Source: Alteromonas sp047556435
GTDB lineage: Bacteria > Pseudomonadota > Gammaproteobacteria > Enterobacterales > Alteromonadaceae
Assembly: GCF_047556435.1 (NCBI RefSeq)
Contig: NZ_CP180210.1
Location: 3,534,001-3,598,000 of the forward strand
Direction of reading: 5' to 3'
DNA length: 64,000 bases
Numbering within the stretch: the first letter of the stretch is position 1; each line of letters starts with the position of its first letter. Position numbers and translations under genes: made by a program. Below the pieces are notes generated by a model. It saw only the letters and a list, made by a program, of their open reading frames with translations. It made no database searches and had not been told where the DNA came from. Shown one piece after another: positions 51,378 to 59,729 of the stretch.

Positions 51378-53200
51378 TAATATACATCCTTCTGATAACG
51401 TTTGGCTTTGCGAAGCGCGACGACATAGGCTTTCGCTTCTTCTTCTGACTTGTTGCCGTGGGTTTGAATTAGCTCCAGCAAGGCATTTTCAACATCTTTG
51501 GCCATGTGCATGGCATCACCACATACATAAAAATGGGCGCCTTGCTCAAGCCATTCAAATACTTCTTTACCATGTTCTTTCAAGCGATGCTGAACATAGA
51601 TTTTTTCTTGCTGGTCGCGTGAGAAGGCCAACGTGATTTTGTCCAGCAGACCATCTTTCACATAGCCCTGCCACTCTACCTGATACAGGAAATCCTGCGT
51701 GAAGTGCGGGTTACCAAAGAATAACCAGTTCTTGCCTTCGGCTTCCTGTGCATCACGCTCCTGCATGAAAGCCCGGAAAGGCGCAATACCTGTGCCCGGA
51801 CCCACCATAATCACTGGCGTGTTAGGATCATCGGGCAAACGGAAATTGTCATTGCTTTCCACAAAGACTTCCACTTCACCGCCCTCTTCCAGATATTCGC
51901 ACAGATGACCCGACGCACCACCCTGGTGACGATGACCAAAGGCGTCATAATCAACGTGCGCTACCGTCAGATGCACTTCGTCTTCCACTTCAGCCTGACT
52001 TGAGGCAATAGAGTACAAACGCGGCGTTAACGGGCGCATCGCGTCAACCAGTTCCTGTGCACTTAGCTTGCCGGGATGGTCGCGCACGATGTCAATTAGC
52101 TGGCGCTCTGCCATGTAGGTGCGCAGTGTGGCTTTATCTTCCATTAATGTGGCAAGAGACTCGGAACCGGTTGCGGCCTGATAAGCTTTAATAAAGTTCG
52201 GGTAGCTTAATGTCAGTTCCAGCTTGCTGGATAGCGCTTCGCGCAGGCTCATCTCTGCGTCTGCCACTGTGACCGTGTCATCGCCATTTAATGAAAGCTC
52301 AGTTAAAAATGCATCGACCAGTGACGGGGCGTTTTTGAACCATACGCCAAGCGCATCACCCGGCTTATACGTAATACCTGAATCTTCCAGACTGATTTCG
52401 ATATGTCGAATATCTTTTACCGAATCGCGGCCGGTGATCTTTAATGATTCCAGCAATGTGGCTTTAAACGGCGCTTTTTTTGTATAAGTAGAAGTCGCAC
52501 CCAACGTTTGTGCGGCAGTACCAGTTTGTGCGGCCACGGAGGCGGCTGGTGCACTGTCAAAGTCGCCTTTTAACGCTTCAATTAACGTATCCGACCAGCT
52601 TTCAGCCTGCGCTTCGTAATCCACGTCACAATCGGCACGAGGAATGACGGCAGAACCACCCAACGCGGCAAGACGCGAATCGAAGTCTTTTCCGGTCTGG
52701 CAGAAAAATTCATAGCTGCTATCACCTAAACTTAGCACAGCATATTTAAGGTTTGGCACCTTCGGCGCTTTCTTGCCACCCAGAAATTCATGCAGTTCAA
52801 TGGCATCATCAGGTGCATCACCCTCGCCATGGGTACTGACAAAAACGGCAAGATGCGTTTCACTTTTCAGACTACGAGGCTTGAAATCCGCCATGCTAAC
52901 CAGCTTGCTATTGTAGCCTGCGGCCTCTGCTTTCGCCTGAAACGCCTGTGCGAGGTGTTTGGCATTACCGGTTTGCGAGCCATATAAAATCGTCAGTACA
53001 TTGCTGTTACCAGACGCGGCAGGCGCAACAACAGGTGCCAGCGCAGCGCCACCCTGACTGGCAGCCATGCCTGCAATGTAGCCACTTACCCAGGTAAGCT
53101 GTTCTTTGCTCAGGCCGGCAATTGCCTGCGTGATCGCGTTCCACTGCTGCTCATTTAAGACCGCACCAGGGATAGATTGTTGATTCGGTTGTTCTGACAT
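51377..53200 (-). CDS. cysJ: Sulfite reductase flavoprotein alpha subunit
   Basis: A 607-aa flavoprotein. An N-terminal helical lead (~1-65, Ala-rich at the end) is followed by the FMN flavodoxin domain starting ILYGSQTGNAKHLA. The connecting and FAD-binding part contains PRLYSIASSQ, and the NADPH domain VGPGTGIAPFRAFMQERD. It ends in YQKDVY. It is the first gene of cysJIH. A 16-bp hairpin sits directly against the start codon (53201-53242), so translation may be gated. Confidence 0.97.
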   Translation of the reverse strand: MSEQPNQQSIPGAVLNEQQWNAITQAIAGLSKEQLTWVSGYIAGMAASQGGAALAPVVAPAASGNSNVLTILYGSQTGNAKHLAQAFQAKAEAAGYNSKLVSMADFKPRSLKSETHLAVFVSTHGEGDAPDDAIELHEFLGGKKAPKVPNLKYAVLSLGDSSYEFFCQTGKDFDSRLAALGGSAVIPRADCDVDYEAQAESWSDTLIEALKGDFDSAPAASVAAQTGTAAQTLGATSTYTKKAPFKATLLESLKITGRDSVKDIRHIEISLEDSGITYKPGDALGVWFKNAPSLVDAFLTELSLNGDDTVTVADAEMSLREALSSKLELTLSYPNFIKAYQAATGSESLATLMEDKATLRTYMAERQLIDIVRDHPGKLSAQELVDAMRPLTPRLYSIASSQAEVEDEVHLTVAHVDYDAFGHRHQGGASGHLCEYLEEGGEVEVFVESNDNFRLPDDPNTPVIMVGPGTGIAPFRAFMQERDAQEAEGKNWLFFGNPHFTQDFLYQVEWQGYVKDGLLDKITLAFSRDQQEKIYVQHRLKEHGKEVFEWLEQGAHFYVCGDAMHMAKDVENALLELIQTHGNKSEEEAKAYVVALRKAKRYQKDVY

Positions 53201-53242
53201 AACTCATTAGCCTTATTACGATGGACATAAGGCTAACGAGTT
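53201..53242 (-). promoter_or_regulatory. Leader hairpin abutting the cysJ start codon
   Basis: Inverted repeat: 53201-53216 and 53227-53242, 15 of 16 positions paired, 10-nt loop. In the mRNA the stem ends one base before ATG and includes the AAGG stretch that would serve as ribosome binding site. It could hide the site or be the binding site of a dimeric regulator in DNA. No T run, so not a terminator. Confidence 0.75.
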
Positions 53243-53313
53243 TGCTTAGAAAGAGAAAAGAACTATTCTAACTTTTTTATTACTGAAAGTGCTTAAGACC
53301 ACACTTTTGGCAA

Positions 53314-54069
53314 TTAGAAGTGGATTTCCACTCCGGCAAAGGCGCCGTCATATTCCATGTCGGCGTACACATCATCGAGATCTTCAATGTCTATCTGCAC
53401 GTTCCGATAACCCAGTTGCAGCGTCATATCCACTGCCAGACTTTCGATAAAAGAATAGGTTACGGCTACCTGATAGTCACTGACGGTGTGATCGTCGAAG
53501 CTTAAATAGCTGCCTTCCGCATAAGCGGCTAGTCCGGTAAATGGCAGGCCAACCTGTACTCTGGAATACACCATAGGTATAACACCTGAGAACTCTTCCA
53601 CGCCACGGGTACTGCTAGCTTGGTCTTCGACAATCAACGTGCCGTCGATGTACTTACCGTTCAGACCCACATCGAAGCTAATGAGATCATTATCAAAAAG
53701 CTCGTAATACAGAATAATGTCCGTAGAGGTGATGTCAGCGTTGGTCATGACATCACTTTCAGCGGTATACAAGTTCCCGTCAAATGTGAAACTGGTTTCG
53801 AGATTGGTAACACCAGAGGTATCCAGTCCCGTATAATTAACTTTCAGATTTGGCAGAAACGGCACCGGATGTTCTACGGCGATATAAGCCGCGCCGTTGG
53901 TTTCATCATCAAAGTTAAAATTTGCGGTTGAGGAAGAGTCAGCGAAACCGCCAGAAGTTGAAGTGTTCCAGCCCTGAGCGCCAATATAGACACCGGCAAT
54001 GGTGTCCGCCGTTGCCGAAGACGCAAAGAAAACGCAGCCAAGAGCGGCTGCGGTCAGGCATTTTTTCAT
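53314..54069 (-). CDS. TIGR04219-family outer-membrane beta-barrel protein
   Basis: A 251-aa protein with a signal peptide (cleavage after SSATA) and alternating hydrophobic strands, ending in GAFAGVEIHF with the terminal Phe needed for outer-membrane insertion. Sequence features match the TIGR04219 barrel family. It begins 3 nt after the DUF2333 gene and is the last gene of the psp-type operon. Ligand unknown. Confidence 0.88.
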   Translation of the reverse strand: MKKCLTAAALGCVFFASSATADTIAGVYIGAQGWNTSTSGGFADSSSTANFNFDDETNGAAYIAVEHPVPFLPNLKVNYTGLDTSGVTNLETSFTFDGNLYTAESDVMTNADITSTDIILYYELFDNDLISFDVGLNGKYIDGTLIVEDQASSTRGVEEFSGVIPMVYSRVQVGLPFTGLAAYAEGSYLSFDDHTVSDYQVAVTYSFIESLAVDMTLQLGYRNVQIDIEDLDDVYADMEYDGAFAGVEIHF

Positions 54070-54072
54070 GAG

Positions 54073-55065
54073 TTATCCTTGATTTAGTAGTTCTGACAGT
54101 TCAATTAAAGCAGCGTTTGCCCGCGAAATATAGTTCGCCATCACTAACGAGTGATTAGCTAACATACCAAAGCCACCACCGTTCAGTATCATTGGGCTGT
54201 ACACTGTCTGTTGTGTCGCCTCTAACTCACGAATAATTTGTTGAATGCTGACACGGGCATTTTTATCATCCAGCACATCAGCAAATTCAATTTCTACCGC
54301 TTTCAAAAAGTGCAGTAACGCCCAGGTTGCGCCGCGTGCTTCATAGAAGTTGTCATCCAGTTTCCACCAGCTTGTTTTCACCACACGCTGGTCGGCTGAC
54401 GGTGTAGACTGCTTCGCGTTCGGCGCACCAGCTAAATCGGTATTAATCCGTGACGATCCCACGCTTGCGCTTAAACGCTGTGAGTAACTGCCAAGACGCT
54501 TCTCGATTTGTTTAAGCCATTCCCGCAAATTGTCAGCACGGGTGTAGAACTGACTGTCGGCATCGCTTCTGTCTACCAGTTGCTGACGATATTGCTCAAG
54601 CAACTTGATACCGTCTCGGTAGGAAGACTCGGCCGGTGGAAATACCCAGCTTCTGTGATCAAGATTAAACTTGGGATGCGCTTTTGCCAGCAGGCTGTTT
54701 TCAATAGATTGAGATTGTGAACGACTGAAATCGTTTCGCATAGAACGCGACAAGTCTCTGACCATCTCCAGGGCGCCATATTCCCACGCAGGCATATTAT
54801 CTAAGAATATGCTGGGCGGCATGACGTCATTGGACAGGTAACCACCTGGTTTGTCGAGCAAAGTACGCGTGACCTCAATGAGTGAGGTTGTCATGGTATA
54901 GCCTGCTACAGACTGATGATCAAATCCCGTTGATGCTTCCTGAACTTTCGTTTCCATGCTGAAGGTATCGGGTTCAGAACTCCAGTACACACCGATGAGC
55001 CAAAAAATCACGAACAGGATCAGGACAACCAGACCTATCCACTTTGCATTCAAATATTGCTTCAT
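54073..55065 (-). CDS. DUF2333-family membrane protein
   Basis: A 330-aa protein with a single N-terminal membrane helix (residues ~8-28, WIGLVVLILFVIFWLIGVYW) and a large helical periplasmic part. The stretch TRTLLDKPGGYLSNDVMPPS and the later VEIEFADVLDDKNA are DUF2333 features. It lies between the small membrane protein gene of the psp operon and the TIGR04219 barrel gene. Function unknown; association with envelope-stress genes is the main clue. Confidence 0.85.
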   Translation of the reverse strand: MKQYLNAKWIGLVVLILFVIFWLIGVYWSSEPDTFSMETKVQEASTGFDHQSVAGYTMTTSLIEVTRTLLDKPGGYLSNDVMPPSIFLDNMPAWEYGALEMVRDLSRSMRNDFSRSQSQSIENSLLAKAHPKFNLDHRSWVFPPAESSYRDGIKLLEQYRQQLVDRSDADSQFYTRADNLREWLKQIEKRLGSYSQRLSASVGSSRINTDLAGAPNAKQSTPSADQRVVKTSWWKLDDNFYEARGATWALLHFLKAVEIEFADVLDDKNARVSIQQIIRELEATQQTVYSPMILNGGGFGMLANHSLVMANYISRANAALIELSELLNQG

Positions 55066-55091
55066 GTGTACCTCGTTCTTCCTTAATAGAA

Positions 55092-55112
55092 ACCTCCGCG
55101 TAAAGCGGAGGT
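55092..55112 (-). terminator. Intercistronic hairpin before the DUF2333 gene
   Basis: ACCTCCGC / GCGGAGGT stem of 8 bp, with a weak T-containing tail on the minus strand. It may cause partial termination or protect upstream mRNA. Confidence 0.55.
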
Positions 55113-55164
55113 AAACATGATGATGGCATACGGGTTATTGCGGAATTTTGATTAGCTTCCAGAG

Positions 55165-55494
55165 TTATCTGGCATATTCCCGGTTGCTTCTGCGCAGGGC
55201 ATAAACAATACCGATTATCAGTAAAACCGGCCATAACGCACTGACTCCAACTACAAATAATGCAGCAATAGCGGCCAACGCGCCCATGACCAGTGTTCCC
55301 ACCACACTTACCGCTACTATAAAGCCTACCACAACAAAGACAACGGCAATTATAGACAGCGCCAGGATATTCTCCCAGGGAGACAGATATTCATCCGCCA
55401 TCATAATGTGAAAACCGAACCAGTCTCCGACCAGTGATCCAAAGCAATTAACCAGTACCAGACCAATTACCAGAGCGATAAGAAACTGTTTCAT
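55165..55494 (-). CDS. Small psp-operon membrane protein (109 aa)
   Basis: A 109-aa protein with three or four hydrophobic helices and a basic C-terminus (ALRRSNREYAR). The ATG at 55494 forms an ATGA overlap with the pspC stop and is preferred over the ATG at 55503. It occupies the place of pspB/pspD-type genes but has no clear sequence relation to PspB. Probably an inner-membrane partner of PspC. Confidence 0.7.
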   Translation of the reverse strand: MKQFLIALVIGLVLVNCFGSLVGDWFGFHIMMADEYLSPWENILALSIIAVVFVVVGFIVAVSVVGTLVMGALAAIAALFVVGVSALWPVLLIIGIVYALRRSNREYAR

Positions 55495-55697
55495 AACGAC
55501 CACCGTGGTAACAGAAATACTGCAGCCAGGTATGCGAGCAGGGTAACAGCAGGCATCATAAACATCGCGATTACCGCCGCACCACGAACCCAGACGGCGT
55601 CAACATCCAGATATTTCGCCACGCCCGCACACACACCCGCGACAACACCGTTATCCAGATCGCGATACACACGTTTTCCTGAGGTTGGCATTTTCAT
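55491..55697 (-). CDS. pspC: PspC-domain protein
   Basis: A 68-aa protein made only of the PspC domain: KRVYRDLDNGVVAGVCAGVA, then LDVDAVWVRGAAVI and a membrane helix. E. coli PspC is longer (119 aa), so this is the minimal domain. PspC senses membrane stress and relays to PspA. The stop overlaps the next start by 4 nt. Confidence 0.9.
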   Translation of the reverse strand: MKMPTSGKRVYRDLDNGVVAGVCAGVAKYLDVDAVWVRGAAVIAMFMMPAVTLLAYLAAVFLLPRWSL

Positions 55698-55719
55698 AGT
55701 CTTTCTCCTGCGTTTTCCT

Positions 55720-55737
55720 GCCCGCCTTACGGCGGGC
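55720..55737 (-). other. Intercistronic hairpin between pspA and pspC
   Basis: GCCCGCC-TTAC-GGCGGGC, a perfect 7-bp GC stem with a tetraloop and no T run. Likely an mRNA stability or expression-balancing element, allowing more PspA than PspC. Confidence 0.65.
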
Positions 55738-55758
55738 CTGTAAATAATGTTGATAAAA

Positions 55759-56430
55759 TTAAGCGGCTTTCTTTTTCTTCAGCTCAGCCAGCTCTTTATC
55801 AATCGCATCGTTGCCTTCAAGGGCTTTAAATTCCGCCTCCAGGCTGCTTGCTTCACCGTTGTGCGACGTAATGTCGTAGGCATCGACCTGCGCTTCTAAG
55901 TTGTCGATACGCTGCTCATATTGCTCGAACCGGGACATCGCATTTTCAATTTTACTGCTGTGTTCCATATTCTTTGCTTTTAGACGTACGGCAGCAGACT
56001 GCTTGCGTGAGACCAGCGATTTTTGCTTGGCTTTGGCTTCTGCCAGTTTGGCGTTCAAACGGCCAGTGTCTTCCTGCAGTTTGCTCAGCGATTCCGTTAA
56101 TGTGTCGTATTGTTGCTGGAGCGCTTCGCCTTTCTGCGTGTAACGCTGCTTTTCGGCAAGCGCGGCACGCGCCAGCTCGTCTTTATCTTTGTCTACCGCC
56201 AACTGGGCTTTTTCCTGCCAGTTTGACGCTTCTTTCTCACACTTCTCCAACTGACGGGAGAGGTACTTTTGCTCTGCGATAAACTTGGCTGCCTCAGAGC
56301 GAATTTCTACCAGCGCTTCTTCCATTTCCTGGATTATCAGGCGAACTACCTTTTCCGGATCTTCCGCTTTATCCAGCATGGCGTTGATGTTGGCCTGCAC
56401 AATATCGGTCATTCTTGAAAACATGCTCAT
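55759..56430 (-). CDS. pspA: Phage-shock protein A (PspA/IM30 family)
   Basis: A 223-aa coiled-coil protein with an amphipathic N-terminal helix (MFSRMTDIVQANINAMLDKAE) that binds stressed membranes, followed by long heptad-rich helices. It belongs to the ESCRT-III-like PspA family and protects the inner membrane against proton leak. The gene leads the operon pspA-pspC-small membrane protein-DUF2333-TIGR04219, behind a sigma-54 promoter. No pspF is found within the window. Confidence 0.95.
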   Translation of the reverse strand: MSMFSRMTDIVQANINAMLDKAEDPEKVVRLIIQEMEEALVEIRSEAAKFIAEQKYLSRQLEKCEKEASNWQEKAQLAVDKDKDELARAALAEKQRYTQKGEALQQQYDTLTESLSKLQEDTGRLNAKLAEAKAKQKSLVSRKQSAAVRLKAKNMEHSSKIENAMSRFEQYEQRIDNLEAQVDAYDITSHNGEASSLEAEFKALEGNDAIDKELAELKKKKAA

Positions 56431-56793
56431 GGTGTCTTTCCTTCTTCTCTCAATAAATAATCAACAGTGATGTTGCTTCTTGAGTAAGGTACTACAACTG
56501 GCGTGCCAATTATTTAAACCATTGTTTTTATTGCCATTTTTAATTTTCTATTCGTTTTCACCATCGTCCTGCTGATGAATCATTAATCTAATTAGCGTTT
56601 TTGACCAACTGATGTGGTGAAATTGACAAACACGAATGTGAAAATAGCATAAGAAATAAAATCACTATTTAGAACATAGAGTTACATTTATACGCAGCTA
56701 AAGCCTCAACGAATGGATCAGGGCTGTCATTCAGTGTGATAAGAGTGGTGTTTTAAGCAGGGTGAAACTAGTGGAACAAGTCGATTGATAAAG
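56431..56793. other. Intergenic region upstream of pspA
   Basis: AT-rich region of 363 nt containing the sigma-54 promoter (56494-56508). The AT-rich part further upstream is where activator and IHF sites would be expected. No gene seen. Confidence 0.5.
56494..56508 (-). promoter_or_regulatory. Sigma-54 promoter of the psp operon
   Basis: TGGCAC-N5-TTGT on the minus strand (56508 to 56494), matching the -24/-12 consensus TGGCAC-N5-TTGC except for the last base. It lies ~65 nt before the pspA start. In E. coli pspA is also sigma-54 dependent, with activator PspF. Confidence 0.8.
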
Positions 56794-56832
56794 AAAAAAA
56801 GCAGATAACCAGAGAGTGTGGTTATCTGCTAT
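56794..56832 (-). terminator. Rho-independent terminator
   Basis: AGCAGATAACC / GGTTATCTGCT, a perfect 11-bp stem, followed on the minus strand by a run of seven T. It ends transcription of the small genes at 56829-57275. Confidence 0.9.
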
Positions 56833-56981
56833 GGAGAATAGCTACCCTTTGTCGTCGATTGTCTCGTACTTGTCCGTCGGGTAAAAAACCTCAGGCGACG
56901 GGTAGTGAACAGTAATGCGCCAAATGCAAATGAAGCAACGGGCATCAACATTATGATTAGCAGACTAAGTTGCTGAACCAT
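56829..56981 (-). CDS. Possible small membrane protein (50 aa)
   Basis: A 50-aa frame, MVQQLSLLIIMLMPVASF onward, with one membrane helix and an Arg-rich tail (TTRRLRFFTRRTSTR). It starts 6 nt after the stop of the 95-aa secreted protein and stops inside the terminator stem, as a genuine last gene of a transcript would. The ribosome binding site is weak. Confidence 0.45.
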   Translation of the reverse strand: MVQQLSLLIIMLMPVASFAFGALLFTTRRLRFFTRRTSTRQSTTKGSYSP

Positions 56982-56987
56982 AAAGTA

Positions 56988-57275
56988 TTACTCGGTAGTA
57001 ACCTGTTTAGGTGTTTTCGCTTTTTTACTGTCCGCTTTAGCAATATCAGTTACCGACACTGAACCAGTGATTGCTTTGCCATCCAACTCGAACATGTGCG
57101 ATGTATTTGCGACAACTTGCTGCACACCCTGGTTAATTTCATTGCTTGTCATCTGGACTGTCTGGCTAAGCATGTAGCCAACGAATTTTTCAAGGCCTGA
57201 TTCCTGCGCGTTTACCTGCGAACTAAAAGAACCTAAAACCAATGCTGATGCTACGATAAGTGATTGAGTTTTCAT
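56988..57275 (-). CDS. Small secreted protein (95 aa)
   Basis: A 95-aa protein from the ATG at 57275, which has an AGAGGGA site 5-8 nt upstream; an upstream in-frame start would add 11 residues ahead of the signal peptide. The signal peptide ends at SSQVNA. The mature part is helical and ends in a Lys-rich tail (KADSKKAKTPKQ). No family recognised. Probably periplasmic. Confidence 0.7.
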   Translation of the reverse strand: MKTQSLIVASALVLGSFSSQVNAQESGLEKFVGYMLSQTVQMTSNEINQGVQQVVANTSHMFELDGKAITGSVSVTDIAKADSKKAKTPKQVTTE

Positions 57276-57476
57276 GTGTTTCCCTCTGGTATCTGTCAGT
57301 GCGACCACGCCGTGTCGTCGCTACGATAGAGATATAGCCAGAGGTGTGCCAAGCTTGAAAAAAATCGTAAGACTTTGAATTAAAATAGTTTTTTCAAGAG
57401 ATTCTGAAATGAGGGAAGAAAGCGGATCAGACGAAAGTATAAATAGTAGCCTTTTTAACCAATCCGCTTAGTGTTT

Positions 57477-58499
57477 TTAACCAACTTTGGAATCGTTAAA
57501 CGCTTTAACGTTTTCTTGCGCAGTGAGAACCGCATCCAGACCGTTAAGCAGCAGGTTGGGATCCGGATTTTTGCCGGTGCCATTCTGGCTCAGGTAACGC
57601 CGCCAGATACGGCCACCCGCCTGCCCCTGAAAAAGCCCCAGCATATGCCGCGCCGCATGCCATGGCTTAAACCATTGGTCGGTCTGACGCTCTACATACG
57701 CTTGCATTGCATGTACGATCTCAGCACGAGACAATAGCGGTGCCGACTCGCCAAATATCTCCTGGTCTACCGATGCCAGAATATAAGGGTTGGCATACGC
57801 TTCACGCCCCATCATCACACCATCAACATGCTGAAGCTGCGCTTTTGTATCCTCCAGCGATTTGATACCACCGTTGATACTGATCGACAGCTCAGGATGG
57901 GATTCCTTCAGTTGATAAACCCGTGGATAATTCAGTGGCGGGATCTCACGGTTCTCTTTCGGGCTTAAGCCTTGCAGCCAGGCTTTGCGTGCATGCACGA
58001 TAAACGTATCACAACCGGCGTTTGCAACAATATCGATAAACCGGGCGAAATCTGCGTATTCGTCCATATCATCAATACCAATACGACATTTCACCGTAAC
58101 CGGAATATCTACCACGGCCTGCATCGCTTTAACATTCTCAGCAACAACCTCAGGCTGCGCCATCAGGCATGCTCCGAAGCTGCCGTTTTTCACGCGATCA
58201 GACGGGCATCCTACATTGATGTTCACCTCATCATAGCCTCGCACCTGTGCAATTTCCGCACAGCGCGCCATATCCTTAGGTTCACTGCCGCCAAGCTGCA
58301 GCGCTACCGGATGCTCTTCCTCGTTAAACGCCAGGTAATCACCCTTGCCGTAAATAATGGCGCCGGTAGTGACCATTTCGGTATACAGCAACGCACGCTT
58401 CGAGATAAGACGAAGAAAATAGCGGCAATGCTGATCGGTCCAATCCAGCATTGGAGCGACAGAGAATCTTCGGTCAAGAGTTTGAACAGTAGTATTCAA
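57477..58499 (-). CDS. dusA: tRNA-dihydrouridine(20/20a) synthase
   Basis: A 340-aa flavoenzyme of the DusA type: SVAPMLDWTDQHCRYFLR at the N-terminus, NINVGCPSDRVKNGSFGACL with the catalytic Cys, HARKAWLQGLSPKENREIPP and SINGGIKS. It reduces uridine 20/20a in the tRNA D-loop. dusA is an established integration site for phages and islands, with insertion at the 5' end. Here a tyrosine recombinase begins 145 nt upstream of the dusA start, in divergent orientation. The first ~10 residues differ from E. coli DusA and may have been supplied by the insertion. Confidence 0.96.
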   Translation of the reverse strand: MNTTVQTLDRRFSVAPMLDWTDQHCRYFLRLISKRALLYTEMVTTGAIIYGKGDYLAFNEEEHPVALQLGGSEPKDMARCAEIAQVRGYDEVNINVGCPSDRVKNGSFGACLMAQPEVVAENVKAMQAVVDIPVTVKCRIGIDDMDEYADFARFIDIVANAGCDTFIVHARKAWLQGLSPKENREIPPLNYPRVYQLKESHPELSISINGGIKSLEDTKAQLQHVDGVMMGREAYANPYILASVDQEIFGESAPLLSRAEIVHAMQAYVERQTDQWFKPWHAARHMLGLFQGQAGGRIWRRYLSQNGTGKNPDPNLLLNGLDAVLTAQENVKAFNDSKVG

Positions 58500-58592
58500 T
58501 TTAAGCCCATGTTTTATATAGATAATATTTAACTCTTCGAGTAAATACCAAATGCGGTATTTATCCCTTTAATTCCTTATTTTCACTGTATC

Positions 58593-58621
58593 GGGGCCCA
58601 AAAAGAGTCTTTTTGGGGCCC
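58593..58621. repeat. Large inverted repeat at the dusA-island junction
   Basis: GGGGCCCAAAAAGA-G-TCTTTTTGGGGCCC: ten perfectly paired positions around a single central base, and GC-rich outer parts paired with a one-base shift. It lies between dusA and the integrase. It could be a recombinase or excisionase site or a bidirectional terminator. Confidence 0.7.
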
Positions 58622-58643
58622 AAGTTTTTAGGCGGAAAATAAG

Positions 58644-59729
58644 ATGGCGTATTATAGCATTACTAAGACGACGAGAAAAAATATCAATGTCTATCGCGTG
58701 AGAGTAAGAAACAAAGAGTCGGGAGTTATTACTTTTTCAAAATCGAAAACATTTCAAAACAAGGCAGCCGCAGTGAAGTGGGCTAAGGGCATGGTTCACA
58801 AAATTGAACGGCACTTAGTTGATGTCGACATGGAGCTAGTTGATTGCACCGTAGCAGAGTTAATAACTAAGTATCTTGATGCGAAGCAAAATAGTAATAG
58901 ACCTATTGGCAGAACTGCTCTTTATACACTGCAAAATATCGCTAATAGCGACTTTGCGAAAATGCTCGTGTCTAAAATTAACGCTAGTGATGTGGTGAGC
59001 TATTGCCTTGAACGCAAAAAGTCTGACTCTTCCCCTTCGCCTGCTACACTCTCTGTTGACGTTAGCTGCATCAGAAAAGTATTTCGTGTCGGTAAAAGTA
59101 TGTTTGGTATAAACGTAGACGACCGCCCTATCGTTGATGCTTACCCTGCGCTCCACGACTTAAGGCTAATTTCACGTAGCAACGAAAGAGAGCGCAGATT
59201 AGAAGGAAACGAGTTTGAAATACTATTAGATGCGTTAAAAGAAAAGCAGCAACATCACTGCTGTCAAATTCCGTATCGCGATATTTTTCTCATATCGATA
59301 CTCACTTGTTGTCGAATAAGCGAGGTATGCAAACTTCAATGGCAAGATTTAGATAAAAAGCAAAAAACTATTTTGGTGAGAGATAGAAAAAGCCCGAACG
59401 GAAGCATCGGAAATCACGCGGTCGTACCGCTTCTTGGCGATGCGCTTAATATCATATTAAAACAGCCTCAGACTGATGAGCGCATATTCCCTTTCAATGC
59501 CCGCTCTATTACATCTGGCTTTCGGCGAACCCGAAAAAAGCTAAATATCCGCGATCTTCGCTATCACGACCTCCGCCGTGAAGGCGCAAGTCGACTGATT
59601 GAGATGGGTTACTCAGTAGAAGAAACAGCGCGAGTGACGGGGCACCGCGACTTGAATGTTTTGTGGCGAGTTTATGTGAATATCAGACCTCAGCATTTTT
59701 TAGAGCGTAAAATAAAGGAAAGCGACTAA
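58644..59729 (+). CDS. Tyrosine recombinase / integrase (first of two)
   Basis: A 361-aa integrase. The N-terminal arm-binding segment (~1-60) is followed by a core-binding domain (~65-175) and the catalytic domain. The catalytic residues are Arg224 (TCCRISE), a Lys near 249, His308/Arg311 (YHDLRRE), His334 (TGHRD) and Tyr344 (RVYVNI). All are present, so it is probably active. It starts 145 nt from the dusA start and points away from dusA, as dusA-associated integrases do. Confidence 0.92.
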   Translation: MAYYSITKTTRKNINVYRVRVRNKESGVITFSKSKTFQNKAAAVKWAKGMVHKIERHLVDVDMELVDCTVAELITKYLDAKQNSNRPIGRTALYTLQNIANSDFAKMLVSKINASDVVSYCLERKKSDSSPSPATLSVDVSCIRKVFRVGKSMFGINVDDRPIVDAYPALHDLRLISRSNERERRLEGNEFEILLDALKEKQQHHCCQIPYRDIFLISILTCCRISEVCKLQWQDLDKKQKTILVRDRKSPNGSIGNHAVVPLLGDALNIILKQPQTDERIFPFNARSITSGFRRTRKKLNIRDLRYHDLRREGASRLIEMGYSVEETARVTGHRDLNVLWRVYVNIRPQHFLERKIKESD

